From: Nocardia neocaledoniensis
GTDB lineage: Bacteria; Actinomycetota; Actinomycetes; Mycobacteriales; Mycobacteriaceae
Assembly (NCBI RefSeq): GCF_003182135.1
Contig: NZ_QGTL01000007.1
Span: 308,411 to 372,410 of the forward strand
Reading direction: 5' to 3'
Length of the DNA: 64,000 nt
Both the position numbers and the translations under genes were made by a program. The notes beneath the pieces were generated by a model that worked only from the letters and a program-made list of their open reading frames with translations, was not told the DNA's origin and ran no database searches. Positions 36,593 through 45,461 of the stretch are shown here, one piece after another; position 1 is the stretch's first letter; every line of letters starts with the position of its first letter.

Positions 36593-37783
36593 GTGGCGAA
36601 GGCGAAGTTCGAGCGGACGAAGCCCCACGTCAACATCGGCACCATCGGTCACGTCGACCATGGCAAGACCACGCTGACGGCTGCTATCACCAAGGTGCTG
36701 GCCGACAAGTACCCGGACCTGAACGAGAGCTTCGCTTTCGACCAGATCGACAAGGCGCCGGAGGAGAAGGCTCGTGGTATCACGATCAACATCTCCCACG
36801 TCGAGTACCAGACCGAGAAGCGTCACTACGCGCACGTCGACGCCCCGGGTCACGCCGACTACATCAAGAACATGATCACCGGTGCGGCCCAGATGGACGG
36901 CGCCATCCTCGTGGTCGCCGCCACCGACGGCCCGATGCCGCAGACCCGTGAGCACGTGCTGCTCGCCCGTCAGGTCGGCGTGCCCTACATCCTGGTCGCG
37001 CTGAACAAGTCGGACATGGTCGACGACGAGGAGATCCTCGAGCTCGTCGAGATGGAGGTCCGCGAGCTGCTGGCCTCGCAGGAGTTCGACGAGGATGCCC
37101 CCGTCGTGCGCGTCTCCGGCCTGAAGGCCCTCGAGGGCGACGAGAAGTGGGCCGAGTCGGTCCTCGAGCTCATGGCCGCCGTCGACGAGTCGATCCCGGA
37201 CCCGGTCCGTGAGACCGAGCTCCCCTTCCTGATGCCGGTCGAGGACGTCTTCACGATCACCGGTCGTGGCACCGTCGTCACCGGTCGCGTCGAGCGCGGC
37301 ATCATCAACGTGAACGAGGAAGTCGAGATCGTCGGCATCCGTCCGGACAAGACCAAGACCACGGTCACCGGTATCGAGATGTTCCGCAAGCTGCTCGACC
37401 AGGGCCAGGCGGGCGACAACGTCGGTCTGCTGGTTCGTGGCATCAAGCGCGAAGATGTCGAGCGTGGCCAGGTCGTCGTGAAGCCGGGCACCACCACCCC
37501 GCACACCGAGTTCGAGGGCCAGGCGTACATCCTGTCGAAGGACGAGGGCGGCCGCCACACCCCGTTCTTCAACAACTACCGTCCGCAGTTCTACTTCCGT
37601 ACGACTGACGTGACGGGCGTTGTGACCCTGCCCGAGGGCACCGAGATGGTCATGCCCGGTGACAACACCGAGATGTCCGTCAAGCTGATCCAGCCGGTCG
37701 CCATGGACGAGGGCCTGCGTTTCGCGATCCGTGAGGGTGGCCGCACCGTCGGCGCCGGTCGCGTCACCAAGATCGTCAAGTGA
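36593..37783 (+). CDS. tuf: elongation factor Tu
   Basis: 396 residues, standard. G1 GHVDHGKTT, switch I RGITIN, G3 DAPGHADY, G4 NKSDMVDD, domain II/III signatures (TVVTGRVERGI, GGRHTPFFNNYRPQFYF). It delivers aminoacyl-tRNA to the ribosome. GTG start with AGGAGG. A terminator follows. Confidence 0.98.
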   Translation: MAKAKFERTKPHVNIGTIGHVDHGKTTLTAAITKVLADKYPDLNESFAFDQIDKAPEEKARGITINISHVEYQTEKRHYAHVDAPGHADYIKNMITGAAQMDGAILVVAATDGPMPQTREHVLLARQVGVPYILVALNKSDMVDDEEILELVEMEVRELLASQEFDEDAPVVRVSGLKALEGDEKWAESVLELMAAVDESIPDPVRETELPFLMPVEDVFTITGRGTVVTGRVERGIINVNEEVEIVGIRPDKTKTTVTGIEMFRKLLDQGQAGDNVGLLVRGIKREDVERGQVVVKPGTTTPHTEFEGQAYILSKDEGGRHTPFFNNYRPQFYFRTTDVTGVVTLPEGTEMVMPGDNTEMSVKLIQPVAMDEGLRFAIREGGRTVGAGRVTKIVK

Positions 37784-37805
37784 TTCCCTGAATCCCTGAC
37801 ACCGC

Positions 37806-37837
37806 AACGGCGTCGCTCCTCCGGGAGCGGCGCCGTT
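37806..37837 (+). terminator. tuf terminator
   Basis: 14-bp stem (37806-37819 with 37824-37837, one G-T pair), tetraloop TCCG, ending in TT then CGGCGTTT. It lies 23 bases after the tuf stop. Confidence 0.8.
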
Positions 37838-37886
37838 CGGCGTTTCCGGGGTCTACGGCAGGTCAGTGCGATCGACCCGGATCGAG

Positions 37887-38318
37887 CTAGGGATGGTCGG
37901 ACAGAAACTTCCGGACCAAGCCGCGCAGCTCTGGCACCTGTGCGCCTTCCAGTTCCACGACGAGCGCATCCGCTCGCCGGGCAATGCCCCGCACCTGGTC
38001 CGTCATTTCGCCGGAGCCGGACCATCGGTCCTGAGGAAGCCTGAGCACCGCACACAACAGGGCACCCGGAGAGAAGTGACCGGCGGCAAGCGGATCCGCC
38101 TCCAATTGATCGAGCGCGCGAGGCAGGATCGCCGCTGCTCCCACGTTCTGCGACAACAGGATTCGCAGGTCTTCGATACCCAGCTCCACGATCGGCACCT
38201 GCCGCAGCCGGTGGACGGTCTGAACCAGGTAGGTGTCCTTCGGAGAGGCGGCCGGCCAGATGTCACCCTCGATGTCCTGCACCGATCGCGTTGCTCTTCC
38301 GCTCACGTTGTCATTCAC
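37887..38318 (-). CDS. contact-dependent-inhibition immunity-like protein (CdiI_4 type)
   Basis: 143 residues from the GTG at 38318, which overlaps the preceding stop (GTGA). The stretch SVQDIEGDIWP ... TYLVQTVHRLRQVPIVELGIEDLRILLSQ, then ALDQLEADPLAAGHFSPGALLCAVL, matches the helical immunity family associated with contact-dependent growth inhibition and other polymorphic toxins. No toxin gene lies nearby, so it is an orphan. Longer frame starts up to 38399 exist, but the coupling to the upstream gene favours 38318. Confidence 0.72.
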   Translation of the reverse strand: MNDNVSGRATRSVQDIEGDIWPAASPKDTYLVQTVHRLRQVPIVELGIEDLRILLSQNVGAAAILPRALDQLEADPLAAGHFSPGALLCAVLRLPQDRWSGSGEMTDQVRGIARRADALVVELEGAQVPELRGLVRKFLSDHP

Positions 38319-38635
38319 GTCAGCGGATCGGTTTGTTCGGGTATCCGGTCGTTCGCCGACTCGAGCACCAGATCCAGCAGCCAGAAGCTCAGCTCCCAAT
38401 CTGCCTTCTTCGCATTCAGGAGATCAAGAAACTCACCCAGTCGTTCTGGATCGGCGACCTCGATCGGCCAATCCTGCATCCAACTCTCGTGCGCTACGTT
38501 CGCCAGCAGTGCCACTCGCGACATCGAATCCCAACCTGGATAGATCACGTGACCGAAGGTAGCCAACGCGGCAACCGTCGGCGATTGATATTGCGGTTGG
38601 TCGGTAGCCTGCGGGGAGGGCATTGGTGCCATCAT
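38315..38635 (-). CDS. small conserved hypothetical, partner of the immunity-like gene
   Basis: 106 residues, family unknown. Acidic and Trp-rich (HESWMQDWPIEVADPERLGEFLDLLNAKKADWELSFWLLDLV), the kind of composition seen in immunity proteins. AGGTGG precedes the ATG; a second ATG follows immediately. It is coupled by GTGA to the CdiI-like gene. Confidence 0.55.
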   Translation of the reverse strand: MMAPMPSPQATDQPQYQSPTVAALATFGHVIYPGWDSMSRVALLANVAHESWMQDWPIEVADPERLGEFLDLLNAKKADWELSFWLLDLVLESANDRIPEQTDPLT

Positions 38636-38730
38636 GTTGATCCACCTCTGACACCGAACCGGGTGATGCGGGCCATGACCTTGGAGGTCATCGCGTTGAT
38701 GATGTGGGGTGGGTAGCGTTCGCGGGGTAG

Positions 38731-39570
38731 ATGTTCGGGTGGATCGGAGGCGGCGTGGGTGTTGTGCAGGGGTTCGAGGTGGGGGAAGGGGTGCTTCGGG
38801 GTGGGATGCCCTATCTGGTGTTCGGGGAGGGGCGGCCGTTGGTGTTCTTGCGGTGGTTCACGCCGGATCACGCGAATCCGAAGGGGTGGATGCGGAAGTC
38901 GGAGGTGAAGACCTTGGCGCCGTTGGCCCGGCATTGTCGGGTGTACGCGGTGAATCGGGCGCCGGGGATGGCGGTGGGGACGACGATGGCCGATATCGCG
39001 CGGGAGCACGCGGAGGCGTTGACGGCGGAGTTCGGCGAGCCGGTGGACGTGCTCGGGATCTCGTCGGGTGGGTCGCTGGCCTTGCAGCTGGCCGCGGATC
39101 ATCCCGAGGTGGTGCGCAAGCTGGTGGTCGCGTCGTCGGGATATCGGCTCGAGAATGCCGCGCGGGAATCCCAGATGAAGTACGCGACAGCGGTGGCCGA
39201 GGGCCGCCGCGGCCTGCACCACATGGTGACGCAGGGCATCGAGTCACCGCTCAAAGCGCGGCTGATCGGTGCCGTGGCATGGCTCGCCGACCCGCTGGTA
39301 CGGCCGAAGAATCCGGCCGACACCCTCGCCTTCGTCCGCGCCGAGGACGCGTTCGACCTCGATGACCGGCTCGCCGACATCACGGCCCCGACCCTGGTGG
39401 TCGGCGGCGACCGCGACGAGTTCTACTCCGTCGACACCTTCCGCCACACCGCCGACGGCATCCCCGACGCCCGCCTGGTCGTCTACCCGGACACCTCGCA
39501 CCTCGGCGCGGTGAAGCACCCGCGCTTCGCGCCCGAGGTCACCGCGTTTCTCGACGAGCAGGCCGACTGA
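38731..39570 (+). CDS. alpha/beta hydrolase
   Basis: 279 residues. Nucleophile elbow GISSGGSLALQLA (Ser in G-x-S-x-G), acid in VVGGDRDEFY, His in YPDTSHLGAV: a complete triad. The N-terminal strand-rich part (GMPYLVFGEGRPLVFLRWFTPDHANP) is typical. Substrate unknown. It starts within a locally G-rich stretch; an internal GTG at 38764 is an alternative start. Confidence 0.88.
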   Translation: MFGWIGGGVGVVQGFEVGEGVLRGGMPYLVFGEGRPLVFLRWFTPDHANPKGWMRKSEVKTLAPLARHCRVYAVNRAPGMAVGTTMADIAREHAEALTAEFGEPVDVLGISSGGSLALQLAADHPEVVRKLVVASSGYRLENAARESQMKYATAVAEGRRGLHHMVTQGIESPLKARLIGAVAWLADPLVRPKNPADTLAFVRAEDAFDLDDRLADITAPTLVVGGDRDEFYSVDTFRHTADGIPDARLVVYPDTSHLGAVKHPRFAPEVTAFLDEQAD

Positions 39571-39642
39571 CGCGCGTCGAGGAGCCGGCCGTGCGCACAG
39601 CGTGCTGTTCGCACGACGGCAGCGCGCGCACCGTCGGCCGTT

Positions 39643-39993
39643 TCAGGCCGGGGTGGGCCGGACGCGGACGGTGACGCGGCGACCGTCACGGTGGGTGACC
39701 GCGTGACCGCGATGGTCGACACCGGCGATACGCAGGGTGACCGGACCGCCCTCCCCGAGGAAGTTGCGCCACCACTTCTTCTTGTCCGGCATGGCCACCC
39801 CGATGACGTACTCGTCACCGCGGCGCAGGTAGTTTACCGGGGTGCTGAAAGTGCGGCCCGAGCGGCGACCGGTGTAGCTGATCTGCGCGAACGACTTGCC
39901 GAGCAGCTTGCCGATGATCGGCGCCTCGGCCAGCGCGACGACGCCGGCGTTGGCGCCCCGCACAACGCGGGCCAACAACGATTCCTGACTCAA
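39643..39993 (-). CDS. nitroreductase/quinone reductase family protein (F420-type fold)
   Basis: 116 residues from a TTG start at 39993, chosen because AGGAGA lies five bases upstream; an ATG at 40035 lacks a site. Split-barrel pattern ISYTGRRSGRTFSTPVNYLRRGDEYVIGVAMPDKKKWWRNFLG, then GGPVTLRIAGVDHRGHAVTHRDG. This is like the deazaflavin-dependent nitroreductase family of actinobacteria. Reaction unknown. Confidence 0.82.
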   Translation of the reverse strand: MSQESLLARVVRGANAGVVALAEAPIIGKLLGKSFAQISYTGRRSGRTFSTPVNYLRRGDEYVIGVAMPDKKKWWRNFLGEGGPVTLRIAGVDHRGHAVTHRDGRRVTVRVRPTPA

Positions 39994-40093
39994 CGGCTTC
40001 TCCTGCCTGTGGAAGAACGAGCACGTGCCGCCCACGGTACCGAGGGTCCCTGGCAGAACTCTGAGACCTGTTGGCGGCGAGCTGGTTACGTGC

Positions 40094-40522
40094 TCAGCGG
40101 ATCTTGGCCCCGTACACGCGGTCGACGGCCAGCGCCATCAGCACCCGGCGGTCGGAAACCATGACGTCGCGGTACTCCTGCCAGTCGGGGTGCTCGCCCG
40201 CGGCCGCGCGGTAGTAGTCGACGAGCGCTTCGACTTCGGGGCCGTTCGGGTCGGTGCCGGGACCGGTGAGGGTGACGCTGCCCTCGGCGGTGGCCCAGGA
40301 CCAGCCGTCCGGCGCGGTCACCTCGAGCGCGGCCCTGGGGTCGCGGCGCAGGTTGACGGTCTTGGCACGGCCCTCGGTCATCGACACGTAGACGATCCCG
40401 GCCGCGCGGTCGTAGTACGGGGTGACGGGCGACAGCTGGGGCAGGCCGTCGGACTTGATGGTGGCGAGCACCCCGAGTTTCGCCGTTTCGAGCAGGTCGT
40501 GTGGATCGAACGCCGCTGTCAT
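40094..40522 (-). CDS. PPOX-class F420-dependent oxidoreductase
   Basis: 142 residues. Split-barrel flavin/F420-binding fold: LLETAKLGVLATIKSDGLPQLSPVTPYYDRA and YVSMTEGRAKTVNLRRDPRAALEVT, with YGAKIR at the end. The family uses coenzyme F420 to reduce small molecules. ATG at 40522 with AGAGGAGT; the earlier ATG at 40564 is unlikely. It lies parallel to and downstream of no gene; a 295-bp gap to the EF-G paralogue follows on the other side. Confidence 0.9.
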   Translation of the reverse strand: MTAAFDPHDLLETAKLGVLATIKSDGLPQLSPVTPYYDRAAGIVYVSMTEGRAKTVNLRRDPRAALEVTAPDGWSWATAEGSVTLTGPGTDPNGPEVEALVDYYRAAAGEHPDWQEYRDVMVSDRRVLMALAVDRVYGAKIR

Positions 40523-40817
40523 CGGTGCGGACTCCTCTGTGTGCCGGACGCTGATCGGGGACACGAACCCTCCCCTCGTCGTGACGAACCGTCGCGCCGC
40601 CGAATTTATGCCCGGCCGGAAAACCCGTCGACAGCGCGGCGACCGGGCGCGTAGAACTTGTCACATGGTTACGGAACGTCCGCAGTCGCGGTTCTAGCTC
40701 GCATCGGGTCCTCGGGCGCCGATGTGGCGCCGCGTGATCCGACGCCCGTGCCGTCTTCCGGAACGCCTCACCGGCGAGCGTCGATCCATCGACGCGACCA
40801 GCTGGGGGATTCCCATC
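40523..40817. other. intergenic region upstream of fusA paralogue
   Basis: Divergent promoter region for the PPOX gene and the EF-G paralogue. I see no gene. The right half is GC-rich like coding DNA and could be read as an N-terminal extension of EF-G, but GGGGGA before the ATG at 40818 argues against that. No clear operator found. Confidence 0.5.
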
Positions 40818-42902
40818 ATGACCGGACCACGCACCGACCTCACCCGCCTGCGCAATATCGGCATCGCCGCCCACATCGACGCGGGCAAGACCACCATCAC
40901 CGAACGCATCCTGTTCTACACCGGCGTCACGCGCGTCCTCGGCGAGGTGCACGAGGGCACCGCCGCCATGGATCGGATGATCCAGGAACGCGAGCACGGC
41001 ATCACCATCGCGGCGGCGGCCACCACCTGCGCGTGGCGCGAGCACGAGATCACCATCATCGACACCCCTGGCCATGTCGATTTCACCGCCGAGGTGGATC
41101 GAACGCTGCGGGTACTCGACGGCGCGGTCGCCGTGTTCGACGCCAAGGAGGGCGTCGAGCCGCAGTCGGAGCAGGTGTGGCGACAGGCCGACAACTACGG
41201 CGTGCCCCGGATCTGCTTCGTGAACAAGATGGACAAGCTCGGTGCCGATTTCGCGTTCACCGTACGGACCATCGCGCAGCGACTCGGCGTGCGGCCGTTG
41301 GTGATCCAGCTGCCGATCGGCGCCGAGCGCGAGTTCGATGGCATCGTCGACCTGGTCGAGATGAACGCCAAGGTGTGGCGGGGCGACACCGGCGACGGCG
41401 CGCGCTTCGACGTGGTGCCGATCCCGGACGACCTGCGCGTCAAGGCCGAACAGCACCGCGAGGCGCTGGTGGCCGTGCTCGCCGAGGCCGACGAGGACCT
41501 CCAGGACCGCTACCTGCGTGGTCGCGAGATCCCCGTCGAACTGCTGAAGGCGGCCATCCGCACGCTGACGCTCGACGCCGGGGCCTACCCGGTGCTGTGT
41601 GGCTCGGCCCTGGGCAACATCGGCGTGCAGCCGCTGCTCGACGCCGTCGTCGACTACCTGCCCTCACCGGCGGATGTCGTCGCCGTGCACGGCTTCTCGC
41701 TGACGGGCGAGTCGATCGAGCGGGCGCCGGAGATCGCGGAGCCGTTCGCGGCGCTGGCGTGCAAGATCGCGGCGCACCCGTTCTTCGGCAGCCTCGTGTA
41801 CCTGCGGGTCTACTCGGGCCGGATCGAACCCGGTGCGGTGGTACTGAATTCGACGAACGGACGAAAGGAGAAGGTGGGCAAGCTGTTCCAGATGCATTCG
41901 AGCACCGAGATCCCCGTGGAGCGCGTGGGAGCGGGGCAGATCTGTGCCGTGATCGGTCTGAAGCGGACGCGCACCGGCGACACCCTGTGCGATCCGGACC
42001 AACCGATCGTGCTGGAGCCGATGAGCTTCCCCGACCCGGTCCTCTCGGTCGCGATCGCACCCCGAACCCGGGCCGACCAGGACAAGCTGGGCGTGGCCCT
42101 GGCTCGCCTGGCGGACGAGGATCCGACGTTCACCGTGCGCGTCGACGCCGAGACCGGTCAGACGGTCGTCGGCGGCATGGGCGAGCTGCATCTGGAGATC
42201 CTGGTGGACCGGATGCGCAGGGAGTTCCGGGTCGAGGCCGAGATCGGCGCGCCACGGGTGGCCTATCGCGAAACCGTCACCACCGCGGTCGATCTGCTCG
42301 AGTACACCCATCGCAAACAGGTGGGCGGACGCGGGCAGTTCGCGAAGGTGGCGATCGCGCTGGCGCCGCATGTGGCCGCAGACGGCGCGATCTACGAGTT
42401 CGAGAGCCGGGTGAGCGGCGGGCGGGTGCCGCGGGAGTACCTCCCCGCGGTCGACGCGGGCGCGCAGGACGCGCTGGCGGTCGGCCCGCTGGCCGGCTTC
42501 CCTCTGGTGGACGTGAAGGTGACGCTGCTCGACGGCGCCGCCCACGTCCAGGACTCGTCGGAACCGGCCTTCCGGCTCGCGGGCGCGGCGGCGGTGCGCG
42601 CCGCCGTCGCGCGGGCGAAGCCGGTGCTGCTCGAACCGGTGATGGCCGTCGAGGTCGTCACGCCCGAGGAGTACGTCGGTGAGGTGATCGGTGACCTGAA
42701 CGCCCGGCGCGGCCGGGTCACCGAGATCGCCGAGCGGGGCGGCGCGCATGTCGTGCGCGCGGTGACCCCGCTGCGGGAGATGTTCGGCTACATCGGGGAT
42801 CTGCGTTCGCGCACCCGTGGCCGGGCCACCTACTCGATGGTGTTCGACTCCTACGCTCCGGTGCCGTCGGCGCTGGTGGAGTCGATCATCGCGGGCGGCT
42901 GA
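40818..42902 (+). CDS. second elongation factor G (paralogue)
   Basis: 694 residues, full length, clearly EF-G. G1 AHIDAGKTT, DTPGHVDF, NKMDKLGADF, GGMGELHLEIL, GGRVPREYLPAVDAGAQDAL. Switch I differs from the str copy: EREHGITIAAAATTC instead of EQERGITITSAAVTC. The domain IV tip loop reads DGAAHVQDSSE instead of DGAYHDVDSSE. It is far more like the housekeeping EF-G than the divergent FusA2 seen in mycobacteria would be. It could be a stress, antibiotic-tolerance or growth-phase variant. Confidence 0.93.
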   Translation: MTGPRTDLTRLRNIGIAAHIDAGKTTITERILFYTGVTRVLGEVHEGTAAMDRMIQEREHGITIAAAATTCAWREHEITIIDTPGHVDFTAEVDRTLRVLDGAVAVFDAKEGVEPQSEQVWRQADNYGVPRICFVNKMDKLGADFAFTVRTIAQRLGVRPLVIQLPIGAEREFDGIVDLVEMNAKVWRGDTGDGARFDVVPIPDDLRVKAEQHREALVAVLAEADEDLQDRYLRGREIPVELLKAAIRTLTLDAGAYPVLCGSALGNIGVQPLLDAVVDYLPSPADVVAVHGFSLTGESIERAPEIAEPFAALACKIAAHPFFGSLVYLRVYSGRIEPGAVVLNSTNGRKEKVGKLFQMHSSTEIPVERVGAGQICAVIGLKRTRTGDTLCDPDQPIVLEPMSFPDPVLSVAIAPRTRADQDKLGVALARLADEDPTFTVRVDAETGQTVVGGMGELHLEILVDRMRREFRVEAEIGAPRVAYRETVTTAVDLLEYTHRKQVGGRGQFAKVAIALAPHVAADGAIYEFESRVSGGRVPREYLPAVDAGAQDALAVGPLAGFPLVDVKVTLLDGAAHVQDSSEPAFRLAGAAAVRAAVARAKPVLLEPVMAVEVVTPEEYVGEVIGDLNARRGRVTEIAERGGAHVVRAVTPLREMFGYIGDLRSRTRGRATYSMVFDSYAPVPSALVESIIAGG

Positions 42903-42909
42903 GGTGAGC

Positions 42910-42938
42910 CCGGTGGCGTCGCGGTGCGGCGCCACCGG
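42910..42938. terminator. terminator after the EF-G paralogue
   Basis: CCGGTGGCG (42910-42918) pairs with CGCCACCGG (42930-42938), perfect 9-bp outer stem, between the EF-G stop and the convergent XRE fragment. Confidence 0.6.
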
Positions 42939-42942
42939 AGCC

Positions 42943-43682
42943 TCAGGAGTTGGCGACGGAGGACGAATCCGCCGGTGCGCCGGTGAGCAGCCGGAGCGCG
43001 TCGGCGGAGGCCGCGTCGCGCGGTGTGTAGACCTCGAGGCGATGGTCGGGGCTGTCGGGCTGCAACCACACCTGGTAGTCGACGTCGACGCGGCCGACCG
43101 TCGGATGGCGCAGGTCCATCGGGCCGACCGTGCAGTCGGCGACATCACCGCTCGCCCAGAGCGTCGCGAATTCGGTACTGCGCATGGCCAATTCCCCGAT
43201 CAGTTCCGCCAGGCGCGCGTCGTCGGGGTAGCGGCCCGCGGTGAGCCGCAGGTAGGCGACGTGGATGCGGGCCAGCTCGGTCCAGTTGCGGTACAGATCG
43301 CGGGTGAGTGGATCGAGGAAGAACAGGCGCGGGATCGACGGCCGGCGCTCGGGGTCCTCGGGCGCCGCGAGGTCGAGATGCTCGGCGATCAGGGCGTGAC
43401 CGGGCCGGTTCCAGGCGAGAACGTCACCGCGGCGGCCGAGGATGATCGCGGGCAGCGTGTCGCCGAGCGAACCGAGCAGGGTGAGCACCCGGGGATGCGG
43501 CTGCTCGGGCTCGTCCCGGACCAGCCGCGCGACGGCGCCGCGGCCAGCGAGATTGCGCAGGTGCGTGGTCTCGGCCTGGTCGAGTTGCAGCACGCGGGCG
43601 AGGGCATCGATGACCTGCGGCGACGCGGTGCCCGCCTGGTCCTGTTCGAGGCGGGTGTAATAGCCGGGACTCACCCCGGCGA
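42943..43682 (-). pseudogene. XRE (MmyB-like) regulator, 3' part, broken by element insertion
   Basis: About 243 codons: the second half of the HTH (VSPGYYTRLEQ) and the complete MmyB-type ligand domain (LPAIILGRRGDVLAWN ... DVDYQVWLQPDSPDHRLEVYTP). The first 46 codons are missing because the integrative element interrupts the gene in the HTH. They lie at 57842-57981. Joining 57981-57842 to 43672-42943 gives exactly 290 codons in frame. A GTG at 43674 might still start translation, but the product would lack DNA binding. Confidence 0.9.
43673..43682. repeat. attL core
   Basis: ACCCCGGCGA. Left copy of the 10-bp sequence shared by both junctions; on the gene strand TCGCCGGGGT, encoding the AGV of the interrupted HTH. 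Confidence 0.85.
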
Positions 43683-43687
43683 CCTAG

Positions 43688-43701
43688 CGGTTATACATTC
43701 C
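43688..43701. repeat. element-side attP arm, left
   Basis: CGGTTATACATTCC, inverted partner of 57821-57834. The embedded TATACA (43692-43697) may be the -10 of the integrase promoter. Confidence 0.65.
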
Positions 43702-43718
43702 TTCCGTATCGTTGGGGT

Positions 43719-45446
43719 ATGGCGAAAACGGTTGTCAGGGAACCTGGTTGGCTCACCGAGATCAATACTGCGTTGGCTGCGGCAGTGGCCGGGGTGGACC
43801 CTGCGGAGTGGGTGTACGGGTACGTGCGGATTTCCCGGGACGAGAAGGACCGGGCCGAGGGGGTGCAGCTGCAGGCCAAGAACCAGGCCGCGCACGCGGG
43901 CCGGAAGGGGTTGGCGTTGGCGCGGATCTTCTGTGACAACGATCTTTCGGGTGCCGACGCCGACCGGCCGGGGTTGCGGGAAGTGTTGGGGTTGGTTGCC
44001 GCTGGCCCGGCGAAGACGCTCCTCGCCCGCGATGTGGCGCGGTTGACCCGCGATTACGACCTGGGCAACGAGTTGATGAAACTCGGTCGCGACGAGGGGG
44101 TGCGGTATGTGTTCGTCCGCGACACCGATTACGACCTGACCACGGGCGCGGGGCGCAAGAACTTCATGGTGAAGGTCGCCGAGGCCGCCGAGTACCGCGA
44201 GACCAACACCGAAAACCTCCTCGACCGCATGAGCGAGGAAGCCGCGAAAGGGGTGATGCAAGGAGGTTCGCGCCGGTTCGGGCACGGCAAAGTCGTTGGC
44301 ACGCACCCAATCACAGGCACGGAAATTTTGGACCGGTACGCGTTACGCGACGACGAGGTCGCGGTGTTGCGCGAGGGCCGGGACCGGATCATCAACGGCG
44401 AGTCGCAAACCGCGATCATCACCGACTGGAACGCCCGGGGCATCACCACCTCCGAGGGTGGGTTGTGGCGGGTGGGCAAACTGTCGCAGCTGTTGTTGCT
44501 GGAAGCCTATGTCGCCTATGACCTGGGCGAGCACACCGAAGCCACCGGCGCACGGTGCGAGTGTTTGAACAACCCCGAAGGCAACGGTATCCGGGTGCAT
44601 GCCCGGACCGGGACCCGGCATCGGGCGCAGTGGCCCGCTGTGTTCACCCGCGCCGAGCACGACGCCATGCGGGCGGCGATCAAGGCGCACAGTCGGGCGA
44701 AGAACCCGGACCGCCCCCGCCAGCGCAACGGCGAGTACTGGCTGACCGGGCTGGCCGCATGCGGCGGAACCTGGCCCGAGACCACCGCGCGGGCGGGACA
44801 GTCGTGTGGTCGGTGGATGGTCGGGTCCTCGCTCGAGCGCAAGCGCAAGTACGGCACGGTGGTGCAGCGTCGGTATGGGTGTCAGGCCAAGGACGCGGCC
44901 AGGGTGCGGTGTGGGTGTGGGCGCGTGTTCCGGGACGCGGGCGCGCTCGAGATGTGGGTGGCCCAGCAGGTGATCGCGGCGTATGAGGACCCGCGGATCC
45001 TGACGCGGCTGGATCGGGGTAACGACAACGCCGGGCGGATCGCTGTGTTGCAGCGGCGGATCGAGACCACCGAAGGCAATCTCGACGCCGAGACCGACCG
45101 GCGTGCCGAGGTGTTGACCGGTGCCGGGGACGCTGACGACTTGCGGGTGATCGAACGGACGATCACGAGTTTGAAACTGTCGTTGAAAACGCTACGCGCC
45201 GAGCAGGACTCGCTGCGGGGAGCGCAAGCGTTAGCGGTGCTGGCCGATATCGGGTCCACGCCCGGCGAGTTGCGGCGGGCGTGGACGAGTAAGGGTGCGC
45301 GGTGGCGGCACGAAGCGACCGCGCGACTGGTGGAGAAGGTCATCGTGTATCCGGCGAAGATCTATGCCGCGAAGTGGGCGGACCAGAACGGCAAACCGTG
45401 GCGGTTCGACACCTCTTCGGTGCAGATCGTGTGGCGGGAACTGTAG
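43719..45446 (+). CDS. large serine recombinase (integrase)
   Basis: 575 residues. Catalytic resolvase domain with Ser39 in YGYVRISRDEKD and GVQLQAKNQ, after an unusual 30-residue N-terminal extension. Arg-rich VARLTRDYDLGNELM belongs to the active site. Recombinase domain in the middle (GSRRFGHGKVVGTHP ... TDWNARGITTSEGGLWRVGKLSQLL). A zinc ribbon with paired cysteines (CGGTW, CGRW, YGCQAK, RCGCGRVF) and a coiled coil (ERTITSLKLSLKTLRAEQDSL) complete the layout. It integrates and, with a partner, excises the element. It starts 37 bp from the att core. Confidence 0.95.
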   Translation: MAKTVVREPGWLTEINTALAAAVAGVDPAEWVYGYVRISRDEKDRAEGVQLQAKNQAAHAGRKGLALARIFCDNDLSGADADRPGLREVLGLVAAGPAKTLLARDVARLTRDYDLGNELMKLGRDEGVRYVFVRDTDYDLTTGAGRKNFMVKVAEAAEYRETNTENLLDRMSEEAAKGVMQGGSRRFGHGKVVGTHPITGTEILDRYALRDDEVAVLREGRDRIINGESQTAIITDWNARGITTSEGGLWRVGKLSQLLLLEAYVAYDLGEHTEATGARCECLNNPEGNGIRVHARTGTRHRAQWPAVFTRAEHDAMRAAIKAHSRAKNPDRPRQRNGEYWLTGLAACGGTWPETTARAGQSCGRWMVGSSLERKRKYGTVVQRRYGCQAKDAARVRCGCGRVFRDAGALEMWVAQQVIAAYEDPRILTRLDRGNDNAGRIAVLQRRIETTEGNLDAETDRRAEVLTGAGDADDLRVIERTITSLKLSLKTLRAEQDSLRGAQALAVLADIGSTPGELRRAWTSKGARWRHEATARLVEKVIVYPAKIYAAKWADQNGKPWRFDTSSVQIVWREL

Positions 45447-45461
45447 CCGGGCCGGGTTCGG

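Noticed and set aside
34244..37807. Antisense open frame of 1187 codons opposite fusA/tuf
   Set aside because: It mirrors the codon bias of two certain genes and has low-complexity, Asp/Val/Leu/His-rich composition.
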